The notes: generated by a model from the letters alone, not told the origin. DNA of 64,000 nt from Billgrantia desiderata (GCA_011742915.1 JAAQTN010000020.1:20180-84179), one strand, 5' to 3'. Shown: positions 42,729 through 54,294, counted from the stretch's first letter. Program-made: numbers and translations.

Positions 42729-44924
42729 ATGAACCCCATCGAAGGACACCTCCCCGTACGCAGTCCGCTGCACGCCATCCTGGCTCCCACCGGCATTGCC
42801 GTGGTGGGCGCCTCGAGCGATCCCACCAAGCGCGGCTACAAGGCCATGGTCGGCCTGATCAAGGATGGCTTTCGCGGCGACATCTATCCCGTCAATCCCA
42901 AGGCCGACATGATCCTCGGCATCAAGGCCTGGCCGTCCATCGCCGCGATTCCCGGCTCGCCAGAGCTGGCGCTGATCTGTACCCCGGCCGCCAGTGTGCC
43001 GGGCCTGATCGCCGAGTGCGGCCGCCGCGGCATCAAGGGGGCGGTGATACTCGCCAGCGGCTTCGCCGAGATCGGCGGCGAGGGCGCCGATCTGGAACGC
43101 GAGATGATGGCCAAGGCCGAAGCCCACGGCGTGCGCATCATCGGCCCCAACACCTCCGGTGTGTTCAACCTGCACCACCGGCTCAATCTGCTGGCGCTGG
43201 ACAACGTCAAGCCCGGCGATGTGGGCATCGTCTCCCAGTCGGGCAACATGCTGCTGTCGCTGGCGCTGGAGGCTCAGTACAACGGCCAGGTGGGCTTTTC
43301 CACCTACGTCGGGCCGGGCAACCAGAGCGATATCGGCTTCGACGACTACCTGCGCTATCTCGGTGAGGACGAGCATACCCGGGTGGCCACGCTCTACGTG
43401 GAGGGCTTTCGCGACGGGCGCAAGTTCCTCGAGGTGGCGCGCGACGTCACCGCCATGAAGCCGGTGGTGGTCTACAAGTCGGGCTCCACCGAGGCCGGAC
43501 AGAAGGCGGCCAGCTCGCATACCGGTGCGCTGGCCGGCAGCTATGCCATGACCGTGGACCTGCTGCGGCAGGCCGGCGTCAGCGTGGTGCAGCATTCCGA
43601 CGAGATCCTGCCGGTGGCCGAAGGCCTCGGCCTGTTGCAGAAGGCCCGCGGCAAGCGGGTGGCGGTGATCTCGGATGGCGGCGGCCAGGCCACCATCGCC
43701 TCCGACCGTCTGGCCGAGGCGGGGCTGGAGCTGGCCGAGCTCAGCGAGGAGACCCGGCAGAAACTGCGCGACGTGCTGTTTCCCCAGGCCTCGACGGTCA
43801 ACCCGGTGGACGTGGCCGGTTCCACCGACGCCAATCCCTCCTTGCTGGCCACTTGCATGGAGATCGTCGCTGCCGACGACAACGTCGACAGCGTCTTCCT
43901 GGTGGGCATGTTCGGCGGTTACAGCATCCGCTTTGCCGAGTCGCTGCTGGGCGACGAGATGCGCGGCGCCGAGGCGATGGTGGATCTGTCCAAGGCGACC
44001 GACAAGCCGCTGGTCATCTACAGTCTCTACACGCCGATCAAGCCACCGGCCCTGCGCCGGCTGCACGAGGCGGGGCTGCCCATCTACGCTTCCATCGAGC
44101 AGGCGGTGCGGGTTCTCGCCGCCCTTGGCGAGCGGGGCGAATATCTCGCCCTGAGCCGGCAGCACCCTCGTGAATCGGCCATCGCACCCAAGCCCGAACT
44201 CAGCGACCTGTTCCAGCGTGCCCGCGCCGAAGGGCGTGACCTGTTCGAGTACGAGGCCAAGCGGCTGCTGCGTGAGCACGGCATCGACGTGCCGCAGGAG
44301 CTGGTGGTGCGCAGCGATGCCGAGCTCGGTGAGGCGGCAGCCACCTTCGGCGACACGCCGCTGGCCATGAAGGTGGTCTCGAAGGACATCCTGCACAAGT
44401 CGGATGCCGGCGGGGTCAAGCTCAACCTGGTCGGCGAGGCCGCACTGCGTCGTGCCCGGGAGGAGATCCTCGCCGCCTGCCGCGCCTACGACGCGCGAGC
44501 CGAGATCGAGGGGGTGCTGGTCACGCCGATGGCCCGGAAGGGCACCGAGGTGATCGTCGGCGTGATCCGCGACCCGATCTTCGGGCCGGTGCTGATGTTC
44601 GGCCTGGGCGGGATCTTCGTCGAGATCCTCGAGGACGTCGCCTTCCGCGCGATCCCGCTGTCGCGTCACGACGCGCGCAGCATGGTGGAGCAGATCAAGG
44701 CACGCAGGATCCTCGAGGGCGCCCGCGGTGAGCCGGCGGTGGACAAGGAGGCGCTGGTGGAGCTGCTGCTCACGGTGTCGCGCATCGCCGATGCCTATCC
44801 TGAACTCAGCGAGCTCGATCTCAACCCGGTGATCGTCAATGCCGACGGCTATGCCGTGGTGGATGCCCGCGTTATCGTGGAACGCGGGTCCGTCAACGAA
44901 AACGCCAAGGAGTCCGTGGCATGA
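42729..44924 (+). CDS. ADP-forming acyl-CoA synthetase (acetate--CoA ligase family, fused alpha/beta)
   Basis: A 731-residue protein with a CoA-binding domain first (GIAVVGASSDPTKRGYKAMVGLIKDGFRGDIYPVNPK), succinyl-CoA-ligase-like flavodoxin domains next (GPNTSGVFN, VSQSGNM, the phosphohistidine loop SSHTGALAGS), and a C-terminal ATP-grasp domain (LREHGIDVP, AMKVVSKDILHKSDAGGVKLNL, GPVLMFGLGGIFVEILEDVAFR, ELDLNPVIVN). The enzyme forms acyl-CoA from acid, CoA and ATP, or runs in reverse to make ATP. AAGGA supports ATG 42729; ATG 42720 is possible. It sits between two crotonase-family genes, pointing to use of an unsaturated acid. Confidence 0.88.
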   Translation: MNPIEGHLPVRSPLHAILAPTGIAVVGASSDPTKRGYKAMVGLIKDGFRGDIYPVNPKADMILGIKAWPSIAAIPGSPELALICTPAASVPGLIAECGRRGIKGAVILASGFAEIGGEGADLEREMMAKAEAHGVRIIGPNTSGVFNLHHRLNLLALDNVKPGDVGIVSQSGNMLLSLALEAQYNGQVGFSTYVGPGNQSDIGFDDYLRYLGEDEHTRVATLYVEGFRDGRKFLEVARDVTAMKPVVVYKSGSTEAGQKAASSHTGALAGSYAMTVDLLRQAGVSVVQHSDEILPVAEGLGLLQKARGKRVAVISDGGGQATIASDRLAEAGLELAELSEETRQKLRDVLFPQASTVNPVDVAGSTDANPSLLATCMEIVAADDNVDSVFLVGMFGGYSIRFAESLLGDEMRGAEAMVDLSKATDKPLVIYSLYTPIKPPALRRLHEAGLPIYASIEQAVRVLAALGERGEYLALSRQHPRESAIAPKPELSDLFQRARAEGRDLFEYEAKRLLREHGIDVPQELVVRSDAELGEAAATFGDTPLAMKVVSKDILHKSDAGGVKLNLVGEAALRRAREEILAACRAYDARAEIEGVLVTPMARKGTEVIVGVIRDPIFGPVLMFGLGGIFVEILEDVAFRAIPLSRHDARSMVEQIKARRILEGARGEPAVDKEALVELLLTVSRIADAYPELSELDLNPVIVNADGYAVVDARVIVERGSVNENAKESVA

Positions 44925-45745
44925 GCGACAGCACGAGCCAGTCCCAGCCCACCCCGCCCGTTCTGCAGGATGCGCTGCTGACGGTTGAAGAGCGCGTGGC
45001 GACCCTGACCCTGGATCGCCACGACGTGCGCAACGCCCTGACCGGCACGGCACTGGCCGACGACATCGTCGCCGTGGCGGAGTGGGTCAACCGTTGCGAC
45101 GAGGTTTCGGTGCTGGTCATCACCGGCGCAGGCTCGGCCTTCTCTGCCGGCGGCAACGTCAAGGACATGGCCAGCCGCGGCGGCGACTTCGCCGGCGACG
45201 TGGCCGAGGTGGCGGCACGCTACCGGCGCGGCATCCAGCGCATTCCGCTGGCGCTGCAGGCGGTGGAGGTGCCGGTCATCGCTGCGGTCAACGGTCCCGC
45301 CATCGGGGCCGGCTTCGACCTGGCCAACATGGCCGACATCCGCATCGCCTCGAGCAAGGCCAAGTTCGGCGAGACCTTCCTCAACCTGGGCATCATCCCC
45401 GGCGACGGCGGCGCCTGGTTCATGCAGCGCCTGATCGGCTACCAGCGCGCCTTCGAGCTGACTCTCTCCGGGCGGGTGATCGATGCCGCGGAGGCCAAGG
45501 AGTACGGCATCGTGCTCGAGGTCACCGAGCCGGAGGCGCTGATGGGGAAGGTGAACGAGCTGGCGGCGCGCATCGCCGCCCAGCCGCCCAAGGCCACGCG
45601 GCTGACCAAGCGCCTGATGAAGATGGCGCAGCGCACCGAGCTCAAGGATTTCCTCGATCTCTGCGCCGTGTTCCAGGGCATGTGCCACAACGAGCCGGAG
45701 CATCTGGCGGCAGTCAACGCCATGCTCGAGAAGATGGCCAAGTAA
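44921..45745 (+). CDS. Enoyl-CoA hydratase/isomerase family protein (second copy)
   Basis: A 274-residue crotonase-fold protein distinct from the first copy. ITGAGSAFSAGGNVKDMAS and VPVIAAVNGPAIGAGFDLANMADIRIASSKAKFGETFLNLGIIPGDGGAWFMQRLIG include both oxyanion-hole segments, with the second catalytic Glu position replaced by Asp in GDGG. The N-terminus has a short Ser/Gln/Pro-rich extension. ATGA overlap with the synthetase gene indicates coupling. Confidence 0.88.
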   Translation: MSDSTSQSQPTPPVLQDALLTVEERVATLTLDRHDVRNALTGTALADDIVAVAEWVNRCDEVSVLVITGAGSAFSAGGNVKDMASRGGDFAGDVAEVAARYRRGIQRIPLALQAVEVPVIAAVNGPAIGAGFDLANMADIRIASSKAKFGETFLNLGIIPGDGGAWFMQRLIGYQRAFELTLSGRVIDAAEAKEYGIVLEVTEPEALMGKVNELAARIAAQPPKATRLTKRLMKMAQRTELKDFLDLCAVFQGMCHNEPEHLAAVNAMLEKMAK

Positions 45746-45762
45746 TCCCCCCTGACGACCGG

Positions 45763-45790
45763 AACCCGGCTGCGGCCGGGTTCTTTCGTT
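45763..45790 (+). terminator. Terminator after the hydratase operon
   Basis: AACCCGGC and GCCGGGTT form an 8-bp stem with a 4-base loop (45763-45782), followed by CTTTCGTTT. It lies 18 bases past the stop of the second hydratase gene. Confidence 0.75.
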
Positions 45791-45885
45791 TCGGCGCGTG
45801 CTGAATGCATGCCAAGGTAAAGAAAGCGCTGGATTTTTTTGCGTGCGGCTGTTGTGCTGAAAGCTCGCCGACACAGGGAGTGGAC

Positions 45886-47781
45886 ATGGCCGACCATACG
45901 CTGGTTTTCATCGTGCTGGGGCTGACGCTGGCCGCTTTCGTCTGGGGGCGCTTTCGCTACGATCTGGTGGCACTTTCCGCGCTGCTGGCTTGCGTGATCC
46001 TGGGGCTGGTGCCGGGGGAGGAGGCCTTCTACGGCTTCGGCCACCCGGCGGTGATCACCGTCGCCGCCGTGCTGGTGCTCAGCCGCGGCTTCGAGCGCTC
46101 CGGCGTGGTGGATGTCATCGCCGAGCAGGTGCTCAAGGTCGGCGACCGCCTGTTCCTGCAACTGGTGGCGCTCACCGCCACGGTGGTGGTGCTGTCCGGC
46201 TTCATGAACAACGTAGGCGCTCTGGCGCTGCTGCTGCCGGTGGCCATGCGTCTGGCGCGTGAGCACAACACCTCACCTTCGCTATTGCTGATGCCGCTGG
46301 CCTTCGGCTCGCTGCTCGGCGGCCTGATGACGCTGATCGGTACCCCGCCCAACATCATCATCGCCAGCTATCGCGGCTCCGTGACCGGAGAGACTTTTGG
46401 CATGTTCTCGTTCTTCCCCGTTGGTGCCAGCGTGGCTCTGGCGGGGTTAGTGTTCATCGTGCTGCTGGGCTGGCGGCTGGTACCGCAGCGGGCCGGCAAT
46501 GCATCCACCGAGGGCATGTTCGATATCAGTCACTACCTGGTCGAAGTTCGGGTGGACGAGGAGGCCAAGGCGCTGGGTTGGACCCTGCGCGAGCTGCAGC
46601 GTGAACTCGAGGAGACGCTGCCGGTTCTTGCGGTCTTGCGTGGTAAGCAGCGCTACGCCGGGCATGCCTTTCTCGGCGCGCTGAAAGAGGGGGATATCCT
46701 GCTGGTAGAGGCGGGGCCGGAAGAGATGAAGCTGCTCGAAGACAAGGCCGGCCTGCGGGTGGGAATCGATCCGCAGGAGGAAACCCTCGAGCAAGAGCGC
46801 GCCGAGGCGGAAGAGAGCGGGCAGCTGCAGCGGGATGGCAGCCTGCCGGATGCCGAAAATGGCAAAGAGGAGAACAAGGACAAGAAGGAGAAGAAACGCG
46901 GTACGTCCAACGGTTTCGATACCGAGGGGCTGGAGCTGGTCGAGGCGGTGGTGCGCAACGACTCGGTCATGGTCAACCGTACCGTGACCCAACTGCGGTT
47001 GCACAATCAGTACGGTATGCATCTGGTGGCGGTGGCCCGGGATGGCAGCCGCCTGCGCCAGCGCCTGCGCGATATTCGTTTTCGTCCCGGCGACGTGCTG
47101 TTGCTGCAGGGTGGCGAGAGCAATCTGAGCGAGAGTCTGACAACGCTGGGCTGCCTGCCCCTGGCCAAGCGTAACTTTACCCTGGGTCAGCCGCGCATGC
47201 TGCTGGTGTCGATCGGTATCTTTGCACTGGCCATCGCCGCCATGCTGCTGGACATCCTGCCCAATGCCATCGCGCTTGCCCTGGCGGCTCTGGTCACGCT
47301 GCTGGTCGGCGTACTGCCGCTGCGCGACGGCTATCAGGCCATCGACGGGCCGGTGATCATCCTGCTGGGCGCCATGATCCCCGTGGGATCGGCGCTCGAA
47401 ACCAGCGGCGGTGCGGCGCTTATCGCCAACAGCCTGCTAGAGCTGGGGGGCACCTGGCCTACCGTGTCGATTCTGATACTGCTGTTCGTCACCACCATGA
47501 TGCTCTCCGACATAATCAACAATGCGGCGGCGGCAGTGCTGATGGCGCCGATCGCCGTCAGCCTGGCCAACGGTTTCGGCGCTTCCATCGATCCCTTCCT
47601 GATGGTGGTGGCCGTGAGTGCCTCCTGCGCCTTTCTCACCCCCATCGGGCATCAGTCCAATACCCTGGTGATGGGCCCCGGCGGCTATCGCTTCGGCGAC
47701 TACTGGCGCATGGGGCTGCCGCTGGAGTTGGTGGTGATGGCAGTGGCGATTCCGATGATCCTCCTTGTATGGCCCTTGTAG
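45886..47781 (+). CDS. SLC13-family permease with TrkA-C domains
   Basis: A 631-residue inner-membrane transporter of the ArsB/DASS-like (SLC13) group. Hydrophobic segments flank a central cytoplasmic region of about 250 residues carrying two TrkA-C-like (RCK-C) domains: LVEVRVDEEAKALGWTLRELQRELEETLPVLAVLRG and LVEAVVRNDSVMVNRTVTQLRLHNQYGMHLVAVAR. Between them is a very charged Lys/Glu linker (NGKEENKDKKEKKRG). The transport motifs GFMNNVGALALLLPVAMRLA and IGTPPNIIIASYRG in the first half and DIINNAAAAVLMAPIAVSLA and CAFLTPIGHQSNTLVMGPGGY in the second are clear. The substrate may be sulfate or a dicarboxylate. ATG 45886 follows AGGGAG. Confidence 0.87.
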   Translation: MADHTLVFIVLGLTLAAFVWGRFRYDLVALSALLACVILGLVPGEEAFYGFGHPAVITVAAVLVLSRGFERSGVVDVIAEQVLKVGDRLFLQLVALTATVVVLSGFMNNVGALALLLPVAMRLAREHNTSPSLLLMPLAFGSLLGGLMTLIGTPPNIIIASYRGSVTGETFGMFSFFPVGASVALAGLVFIVLLGWRLVPQRAGNASTEGMFDISHYLVEVRVDEEAKALGWTLRELQRELEETLPVLAVLRGKQRYAGHAFLGALKEGDILLVEAGPEEMKLLEDKAGLRVGIDPQEETLEQERAEAEESGQLQRDGSLPDAENGKEENKDKKEKKRGTSNGFDTEGLELVEAVVRNDSVMVNRTVTQLRLHNQYGMHLVAVARDGSRLRQRLRDIRFRPGDVLLLQGGESNLSESLTTLGCLPLAKRNFTLGQPRMLLVSIGIFALAIAAMLLDILPNAIALALAALVTLLVGVLPLRDGYQAIDGPVIILLGAMIPVGSALETSGGAALIANSLLELGGTWPTVSILILLFVTTMMLSDIINNAAAAVLMAPIAVSLANGFGASIDPFLMVVAVSASCAFLTPIGHQSNTLVMGPGGYRFGDYWRMGLPLELVVMAVAIPMILLVWPL

Positions 47782-47794
47782 GAGAGGAAACGAA

Positions 47795-47820
47795 AAACCC
47801 CGGCGCTGGGGCCGGGGTTT
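47795..47820. terminator. Bidirectional terminator
   Basis: AAACCCCGGC and GCCGGGGTTT form a 10-bp stem with a 6-base loop between the convergent SLC13 gene and fadE. The minus strand reads GGGGTTTTTCG after the stem, and the plus strand GGGGTTTGG. Confidence 0.8.
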
Positions 47821-47835
47821 GGTAGGGGGCCGATC

Positions 47836-50283
47836 TTACGCCGCGTTGTGGCGCAGGATGTTGGCCTTGTCGGTGGCGAATTCGTCGTACTCGAAGTCGT
47901 CCACGCTGAGCAGTTCGAGTACTTCGGCTTCGAAGCGGCGCATGAACTCGGCGTCCTCCTCGCTGACCAGACCCTTCTCCCGCGCCGCCTCCAGGCGCAC
48001 CTCGGGGTGCAGCGCCTGACGCGGCAGCTCGCCCTTGGCATAGGCCTTGTTGACCGTGCGGTAGAGCGCTTCGGCGCGGTCGTAGTCGGCCAGCAGGGCG
48101 TTGTAGTGGGCCAGCGGATTGTCCTTGACGCCGTCGTCGTCCAGCCAGGCCGCGGCGATCAGCTTGGTGCGCAGCGGCGTGTCGCGCGATACGGCCTGGG
48201 CGATCTCGCGGGTCAGATGGTCGGCGGGGCGCTTCCAGCGCCGGCCCAGCGGCATCGTCACGGCGCGCAGCACGCCGGCCAGCGCCCGGTTGGGCAGGTT
48301 GTCGAACAGCTCGTCGAAGGCCTGCTCGGCGCGCTGCAGCAGATGGGTACAGCTGTAGTGGAGCAGGGCGGCCTCGCCCTCGACCTTGTCGCCCTCCTGC
48401 CAGTGCTTGAGCACCATCGAGGCCAGGTAGAGGTTGGAGAGCACGTCGCCCAGGCGCGCCGAGATCATCTCGCGCTGCTTGAGCGCGGCGCCCAGGCTGG
48501 CCATGGCGGCATCGGCGCACAGGCTGAAGGCGGCGGAGAGACGCGCCATGTCACGAGCATAGGGCGCGGCGACTTCATCGAAGGGCACCGTGGGCTTGCC
48601 GATGCCGAGCCCCATGGTGAAGGCGCGGGCGGCGTTGCCGAAAACCAGCGCGCCATGGCCGAAGAAGGCGCGGTCGAAGGCCTTGAGGTCGTTGCTGTCG
48701 GAGGCCGCCAGCTCTTCGAGCACGAACGGATGGCAGCGGATGGCGCCCTGACCGAAGATCATCAGGTTGCGGGTCATGATGTTGGCGCCCTCGACCGTGA
48801 TCGAGACCGGGTTGGCGCTGTAGCCGATGCCCAGGTAGTTGCGTGGGCCCAGGGTCACCGCCTTGCCGCCGTGGATGTCCATGGCATCGGAGAGCCCGAG
48901 GCGCTGGAACTCGGTGAGCTGGCTCTTGAGGATCGCCGAGGGCACGGAAGGCTTCTCGCCGCGGTCGATGGTGTTGGCGGTCTGGTAGACCGCTGCCTGG
49001 GCGATGTAGCCCAGCGAGGCCAGGCGTGCCAGCGGTTCCTGTACGCCCTCCATTTCCACCACCGGTACGTTGAACTGGCGCCGGATACGACCGAAGCCGC
49101 CGGTCCAGCCCAGGGCGTAGCGCATGGTGCCGCTGGCGCCGGAGGGCAGGGTGATGCAGCGGCCGATGGAGAGACACTCCACCAGCATGCGCCAGCCCTG
49201 ACCGATCATCTCGGTGCCGCCGATGATGGTATCCAGCGGGACGAAGACGTCCTTGCCCTTGATCGGACCGTTGAGGAACGGGCTGCCGATGGGGTGGTGG
49301 CGGCGGCCGATCTCCATGCCGGCGGTGTTGCGTGGCACCAGCGCCAGGGTGATGCCGCGGTCCTCTTCCTCGCCCAGCAGGTGGTCGGGGTCGAACAGGC
49401 GGAAGGCCAGGCCCACCACGGTGGCGATGGGCGCCAGGGTGATCCAGCGCTTCTCGAAGTTGAGACGCAGGCCCAGCACCTCCTTGCCGTCGACCATCTG
49501 CTTGCACACGATGCCGGTGTCGGGCAGCGAGGTGGCGTCGGAGCCGGCGCGCGGGCCGGTGAGACCGAAACAGGGGATCTCGCGACCGTCGGCCAGGCGC
49601 GGCAGGAAGTGATCCTTCTGCGCCTGGGTGCCGTACTTGAGCAGCAGCTCGCCGGGGCCCAGGGAATTGGGTACGCCCACCGTGACCATCAGCGTCTCGC
49701 TGATGGAGAGCTTCTGCAGCACCAGCGACTGCGCCTTGGCCGAGAACCCGAGGCCGCCATACTCCTTGGGAATGATCATGCCGAAGAAGCCTTCCTTCTT
49801 CAGGTACTGCCACAGCTCTTCGGGCAGGTCGGCACGCTCCTTGGCGATCTCCCAGGCATTGCACATGCCGGCGGCCACCGAGCACTGATGCTCGAGGAAG
49901 CTGCGCTCCTCCTCGGTCAGGCCGTCGTCGTGGTAGCTCATCAGCTTGTCCCACTGGGGACGGCCCGAGAACAGCTCGCCGTCCCAGGCCACGGTGCCGG
50001 CTTCCAGGGCGATGCGCTCGGTATCCGAGACCTTGGGCGAGACGCGCTTGAACATGGCGAACAGGCGCGGGCTGAGCCAGTGGATACGCAGCGCCGGCAG
50101 GCCGGCCACGGCCACTGCCGCCGCGCCGAGCAGCAACAGCACGCCGAGCACGGGGGAGCCCAGCAGCAGCCCCGCCAGGCCGAGTACGCCGAGTAGCGCC
50201 AGGGTCGGCACCGCGCCGGCCTCGCGCCGCATCAGCACCAGCAGGCCGACGACGGTGAGGATCAGGAGTATCAGGGTGAGCAT
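47836..50283 (-). CDS. fadE: Acyl-CoA dehydrogenase, FadE type
   Basis: An 815-residue acyl-CoA dehydrogenase, matching the long FadE form of gammaproteobacteria; it carries out the first step of fatty-acid beta-oxidation. Two hydrophobic helices (residues 1-65) probably anchor it to the inner membrane. The dehydrogenase domain has FFGMIIPKEYGGLGFSAKAQSLVLQKL, CFGLTGPRAGSDATSLPDTG, KRWITLAPIATVVGLAFR, and DIHGGKAVTLGPRNYLGIGY. The C-terminal FadE-specific domain follows (HYSCTHLLQRAEQAFDELF). The start is followed upstream by a palindrome-like CAAACAACTGTTC, which faintly resembles a PsrA/FadR site. Confidence 0.94.
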   Translation of the reverse strand: MLTLILLILTVVGLLVLMRREAGAVPTLALLGVLGLAGLLLGSPVLGVLLLLGAAAVAVAGLPALRIHWLSPRLFAMFKRVSPKVSDTERIALEAGTVAWDGELFSGRPQWDKLMSYHDDGLTEEERSFLEHQCSVAAGMCNAWEIAKERADLPEELWQYLKKEGFFGMIIPKEYGGLGFSAKAQSLVLQKLSISETLMVTVGVPNSLGPGELLLKYGTQAQKDHFLPRLADGREIPCFGLTGPRAGSDATSLPDTGIVCKQMVDGKEVLGLRLNFEKRWITLAPIATVVGLAFRLFDPDHLLGEEEDRGITLALVPRNTAGMEIGRRHHPIGSPFLNGPIKGKDVFVPLDTIIGGTEMIGQGWRMLVECLSIGRCITLPSGASGTMRYALGWTGGFGRIRRQFNVPVVEMEGVQEPLARLASLGYIAQAAVYQTANTIDRGEKPSVPSAILKSQLTEFQRLGLSDAMDIHGGKAVTLGPRNYLGIGYSANPVSITVEGANIMTRNLMIFGQGAIRCHPFVLEELAASDSNDLKAFDRAFFGHGALVFGNAARAFTMGLGIGKPTVPFDEVAAPYARDMARLSAAFSLCADAAMASLGAALKQREMISARLGDVLSNLYLASMVLKHWQEGDKVEGEAALLHYSCTHLLQRAEQAFDELFDNLPNRALAGVLRAVTMPLGRRWKRPADHLTREIAQAVSRDTPLRTKLIAAAWLDDDGVKDNPLAHYNALLADYDRAEALYRTVNKAYAKGELPRQALHPEVRLEAAREKGLVSEEDAEFMRRFEAEVLELLSVDDFEYDEFATDKANILRHNAA

Positions 50284-50386
50284 GCCTCGTCTCCGTATTT
50301 CGGATCGCGTTTAGAACAGTTGTTTGAATGTGTCAGCCTAGCCGATCTCCCGAGTGCTGGCCAGTCCTGAGGCGCACACGAAATGA

Positions 50387-50413
50387 CAGCGCCCTGCATG
50401 AGGCAGGGCGCTG
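50387..50413 (-). terminator. Terminator-like hairpin after betA
   Basis: CAGCGCCCTGC and GCAGGGCGCTG form a perfect 11-bp stem around a 5-base loop, 22 bases past the betA stop on the minus strand. A weak T-rich tail (TGTCATTTCG) follows on that strand. Confidence 0.7.
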
Positions 50414-50434
50414 GGTAGAAAGTAAAGTGCTTGC

Positions 50435-52126
50435 TTAAATGAGGCGTCGCTGTGGCTCGCGCCTGGCCGGGCTGTCGCCAGCCACGAAATAGGGCGCATC
50501 GGAAGCGGGCAGCGGTTCGCGACCGCGAATACGGTCGGCGATCTTCTCGGCCAGCATGATGGTCGGCGCGTTGAGGTTGCCGGTGGGAATCACCGGGAAC
50601 AGTGAGGCGTCGACCACGCGCAGCCCTTCGACGCCATGCACCCGCCCCTGGCCGTCGACCACGGCGTCGTCGCCCTCGCCCATGCGACAGCTGCCGCAGG
50701 GGTGATAGGCGGTCTCGGCGTGCTCGCGTACGAAGGCGTCGAGCTGCTCGTCGCTCTCCACCTCCGGGCCCGGTGAGATCTCCCGGCCGCGATACGGATC
50801 CATCGCCGGCTGAGCGATGATCTCGCGGGTCAGGCGAATGGCGTCGCGGAACTCCTGCCAGTCCTTCTCCCTGGACATGTAATTGAACAGGATGCTGGGA
50901 GCGGCCTTGGGGTCGCGCGAGGTGAGGCGAATGCGCCCGCGGCTCTCGGAGCGCATCGAGCCCACGTGAGCCTGGAAGCCATGGGCCTGCACTGCGCTCT
51001 TGCCGTTGTAGCTGATGGCGATGGGCAGGAAGTGGTACTGCAGGTTGGGCCAGGGCTCCGCGTCGTGGGTGCGGATGAAGGCGCACGACTCGAACTGGTT
51101 GCTGGCGCCGACGCCGCTGCCGAGCAGCAGCCACTCGGCGCCGATCTTCGGCTGGTTGAACCACTTCAGCGCCGGGTAGAGAGTGATCGGCTGCTTGCAC
51201 TCGTACTGGATGTACATCTCCAGATGGTCCTGCAGGTTCTCGCCGACCCCGGGCAGCTCGTGCACCACGGGGATGTCGAACTCGCGCAGGTGCGCCGGGT
51301 TGCCGATGCCCGAGCGCAGCAGGATCTGCGGCGAGGCGATGGCCCCGGCGCACAGCAGCACTTCACGGCGGGCGCGAACCTGCTGTGTCTGGCCGCGGCG
51401 CAGGTAGCGCACGCCCACGGCGCGCTTGCACTCGAACTCGATCACGTCCGTGGTGGCGTGGGTCTCGATGGTGAGGTTGTCGCGCCCCTTGGCCTGGTCG
51501 AGATAGCCACGCGCGGTGGAGGAGCGGCGCCCCTTGGGGGTGACGAAACGGTCCATGGGGCCGAAGCCCTCCTGCTGGTAGCCGTTGACGTCCTCGGTCT
51601 CGGGATAGCCCGCCTGCACGCCGGCATCGACGAAGGCACGGTAGAGCTCGTTGTTTCCCTCCTTGGGCGTGGTCACGTGCACCGGGCCATCGCCGCCATG
51701 ATAGGCATTGGCGCCGGTATCGCGGCACTCGGCCTTCCTGAAGTAGGGCAGGCAGTCGGCGTAGCGCCAGTCAGATAGGCCGGCCAGGCTGGCCCAGTTG
51801 TCGTAGTCCAGGGCGTTGCCGCGGATGTAGCACATGCCGTTGATCAGCGACGAGCCGCCGAGCCCCTTGCCGCGACCGCACTCCATGCGGCGGCCGTTCA
51901 TGTGCGGCTCCGGGTCGGTCTCGAAGGCCCAGTTGTAGCGCTTGCCCTGCAACGGGTAGGCCAGCGCGGCGGGCATCTGGGTGCGGAAGTCGAAGCGGTA
52001 GTCGGGGCCGCCGGCTTCGAGCAGCAGCACGCTGACGTCCGCGTCCTCGGTGAGGCGGGCGGCCAGCACGTTGCCGGCGGAGCCGGCGCCGATGATGACG
52101 TAGTCGAATTCACGAATCCGGGACAT
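50435..52126 (-). CDS. betA: Choline dehydrogenase
   Basis: A 563-residue GMC-family flavoprotein, membrane-associated, that oxidises choline to betaine aldehyde. The FAD motif is [19 protein letters not shown], followed by the GMC signature [44 protein letters not shown], the catalytic HPCGSCRMG, and [28 protein letters not shown]. It lies ten bases after betB in the order betI-betB-betA, the usual bet operon. The product, glycine betaine, is the main compatible solute of halophilic bacteria. Confidence 0.95.
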   Translation of the reverse strand: MSRIREFDYVIIGAGSAGNVLAARLTEDADVSVLLLEAGGPDYRFDFRTQMPAALAYPLQGKRYNWAFETDPEPHMNGRRMECGRGKGLGGSSLINGMCYIRGNALDYDNWASLAGLSDWRYADCLPYFRKAECRDTGANAYHGGDGPVHVTTPKEGNNELYRAFVDAGVQAGYPETEDVNGYQQEGFGPMDRFVTPKGRRSSTARGYLDQAKGRDNLTIETHATTDVIEFECKRAVGVRYLRRGQTQQVRARREVLLCAGAIASPQILLRSGIGNPAHLREFDIPVVHELPGVGENLQDHLEMYIQYECKQPITLYPALKWFNQPKIGAEWLLLGSGVGASNQFESCAFIRTHDAEPWPNLQYHFLPIAISYNGKSAVQAHGFQAHVGSMRSESRGRIRLTSRDPKAAPSILFNYMSREKDWQEFRDAIRLTREIIAQPAMDPYRGREISPGPEVESDEQLDAFVREHAETAYHPCGSCRMGEGDDAVVDGQGRVHGVEGLRVVDASLFPVIPTGNLNAPTIMLAEKIADRIRGREPLPASDAPYFVAGDSPARREPQRRLI

Positions 52127-52136
52127 GGCGATTTCC

Positions 52137-53602
<1,466 letters not shown>

Positions 53603-53606
<4 letters not shown>

Positions 53607-54223
53607 GCTGTCTCCTTGGGTGACGCTGCGGAGGTGTCGTGGCCGGCCAGCAACTTGTCGAGGCAGGCGTGGGCCAGACGCCGGGCGCGCTCGGTATCCA
53701 ACCCTTCGGGGCTCAGGGTGCCGCGCAGCCACAGGCCGTCGATCATGGCCGCCAGGGTGCGGGCGGCATCCCGCGCTTCGCTGAGCGGCATCAGCCGTCG
53801 GAACTGGAAGCAGAGGTTGGAGTAGAGGCGCTGGTCGTTGACGTGCTGCAGCCGTTGCAGCTGGGGTCTGTGCATACTGCTGGCCCAGAAGGCGAGCCAG
53901 GTCTTGGCTGCCGGGCCGGAAATCTGGCTGCGGTCGAAGTTGCCGTCGATGATGGCGGCGATATGGTCGCGTGGAGAGCCATCGACCAGGCGGAGCCGAC
54001 GCTGCGCCACTGCCTGGCCGAGATCGGTGAGAATCTGGCGCATGGTGGCTTCGAGCAGGCCATCCTTGCCGCCGAAATAGTGGCTGATGATGCCGGCGGA
54101 AACGCCGGCATGCCGGGCGATCCTCAAGACGGTGGCGTCGGCCAGGCCGACTTCGTCGATGGCCGCCATGGTCGCCTGGATGAGCTGGCTGCGTCGAATG
54201 GGTTCCATTCCTGTCTTGGGCAA
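53603..54223 (-). CDS. betI: BetI, TetR-family repressor of the choline operon (TTG start)
   Basis: A 206-residue choline-responsive repressor. The helix-turn-helix is in [60 protein letters not shown], the BetI pattern. The start is best set at the TTG at 54223. This gives the expected N-terminus (M)[10 protein letters not shown], and AAGGAG lies six bases upstream. The frame extends further but lacks BetI similarity there. A BetI-type operator lies about 75 bases upstream. No betT choline transporter gene is adjacent. Confidence 0.93.
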
Positions 54224-54294
54224 CGTTGACTCCTTGACCCTTCGCCATGACTGGCATGTGGCATATATAAGGTAGGTTCGAGTCTGACATTTTT

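Noticed and set aside
42714-45053. Open frame of about 780 codons opposite the acyl-CoA synthetase
   Set aside because: Same reason: shadow of a strongly supported gene, with biased composition and no domains.
47848-50196. Open frame of about 780 codons opposite fadE
   Set aside because: Shadow of fadE; the composition is unlike a real protein and no motif is recognisable.
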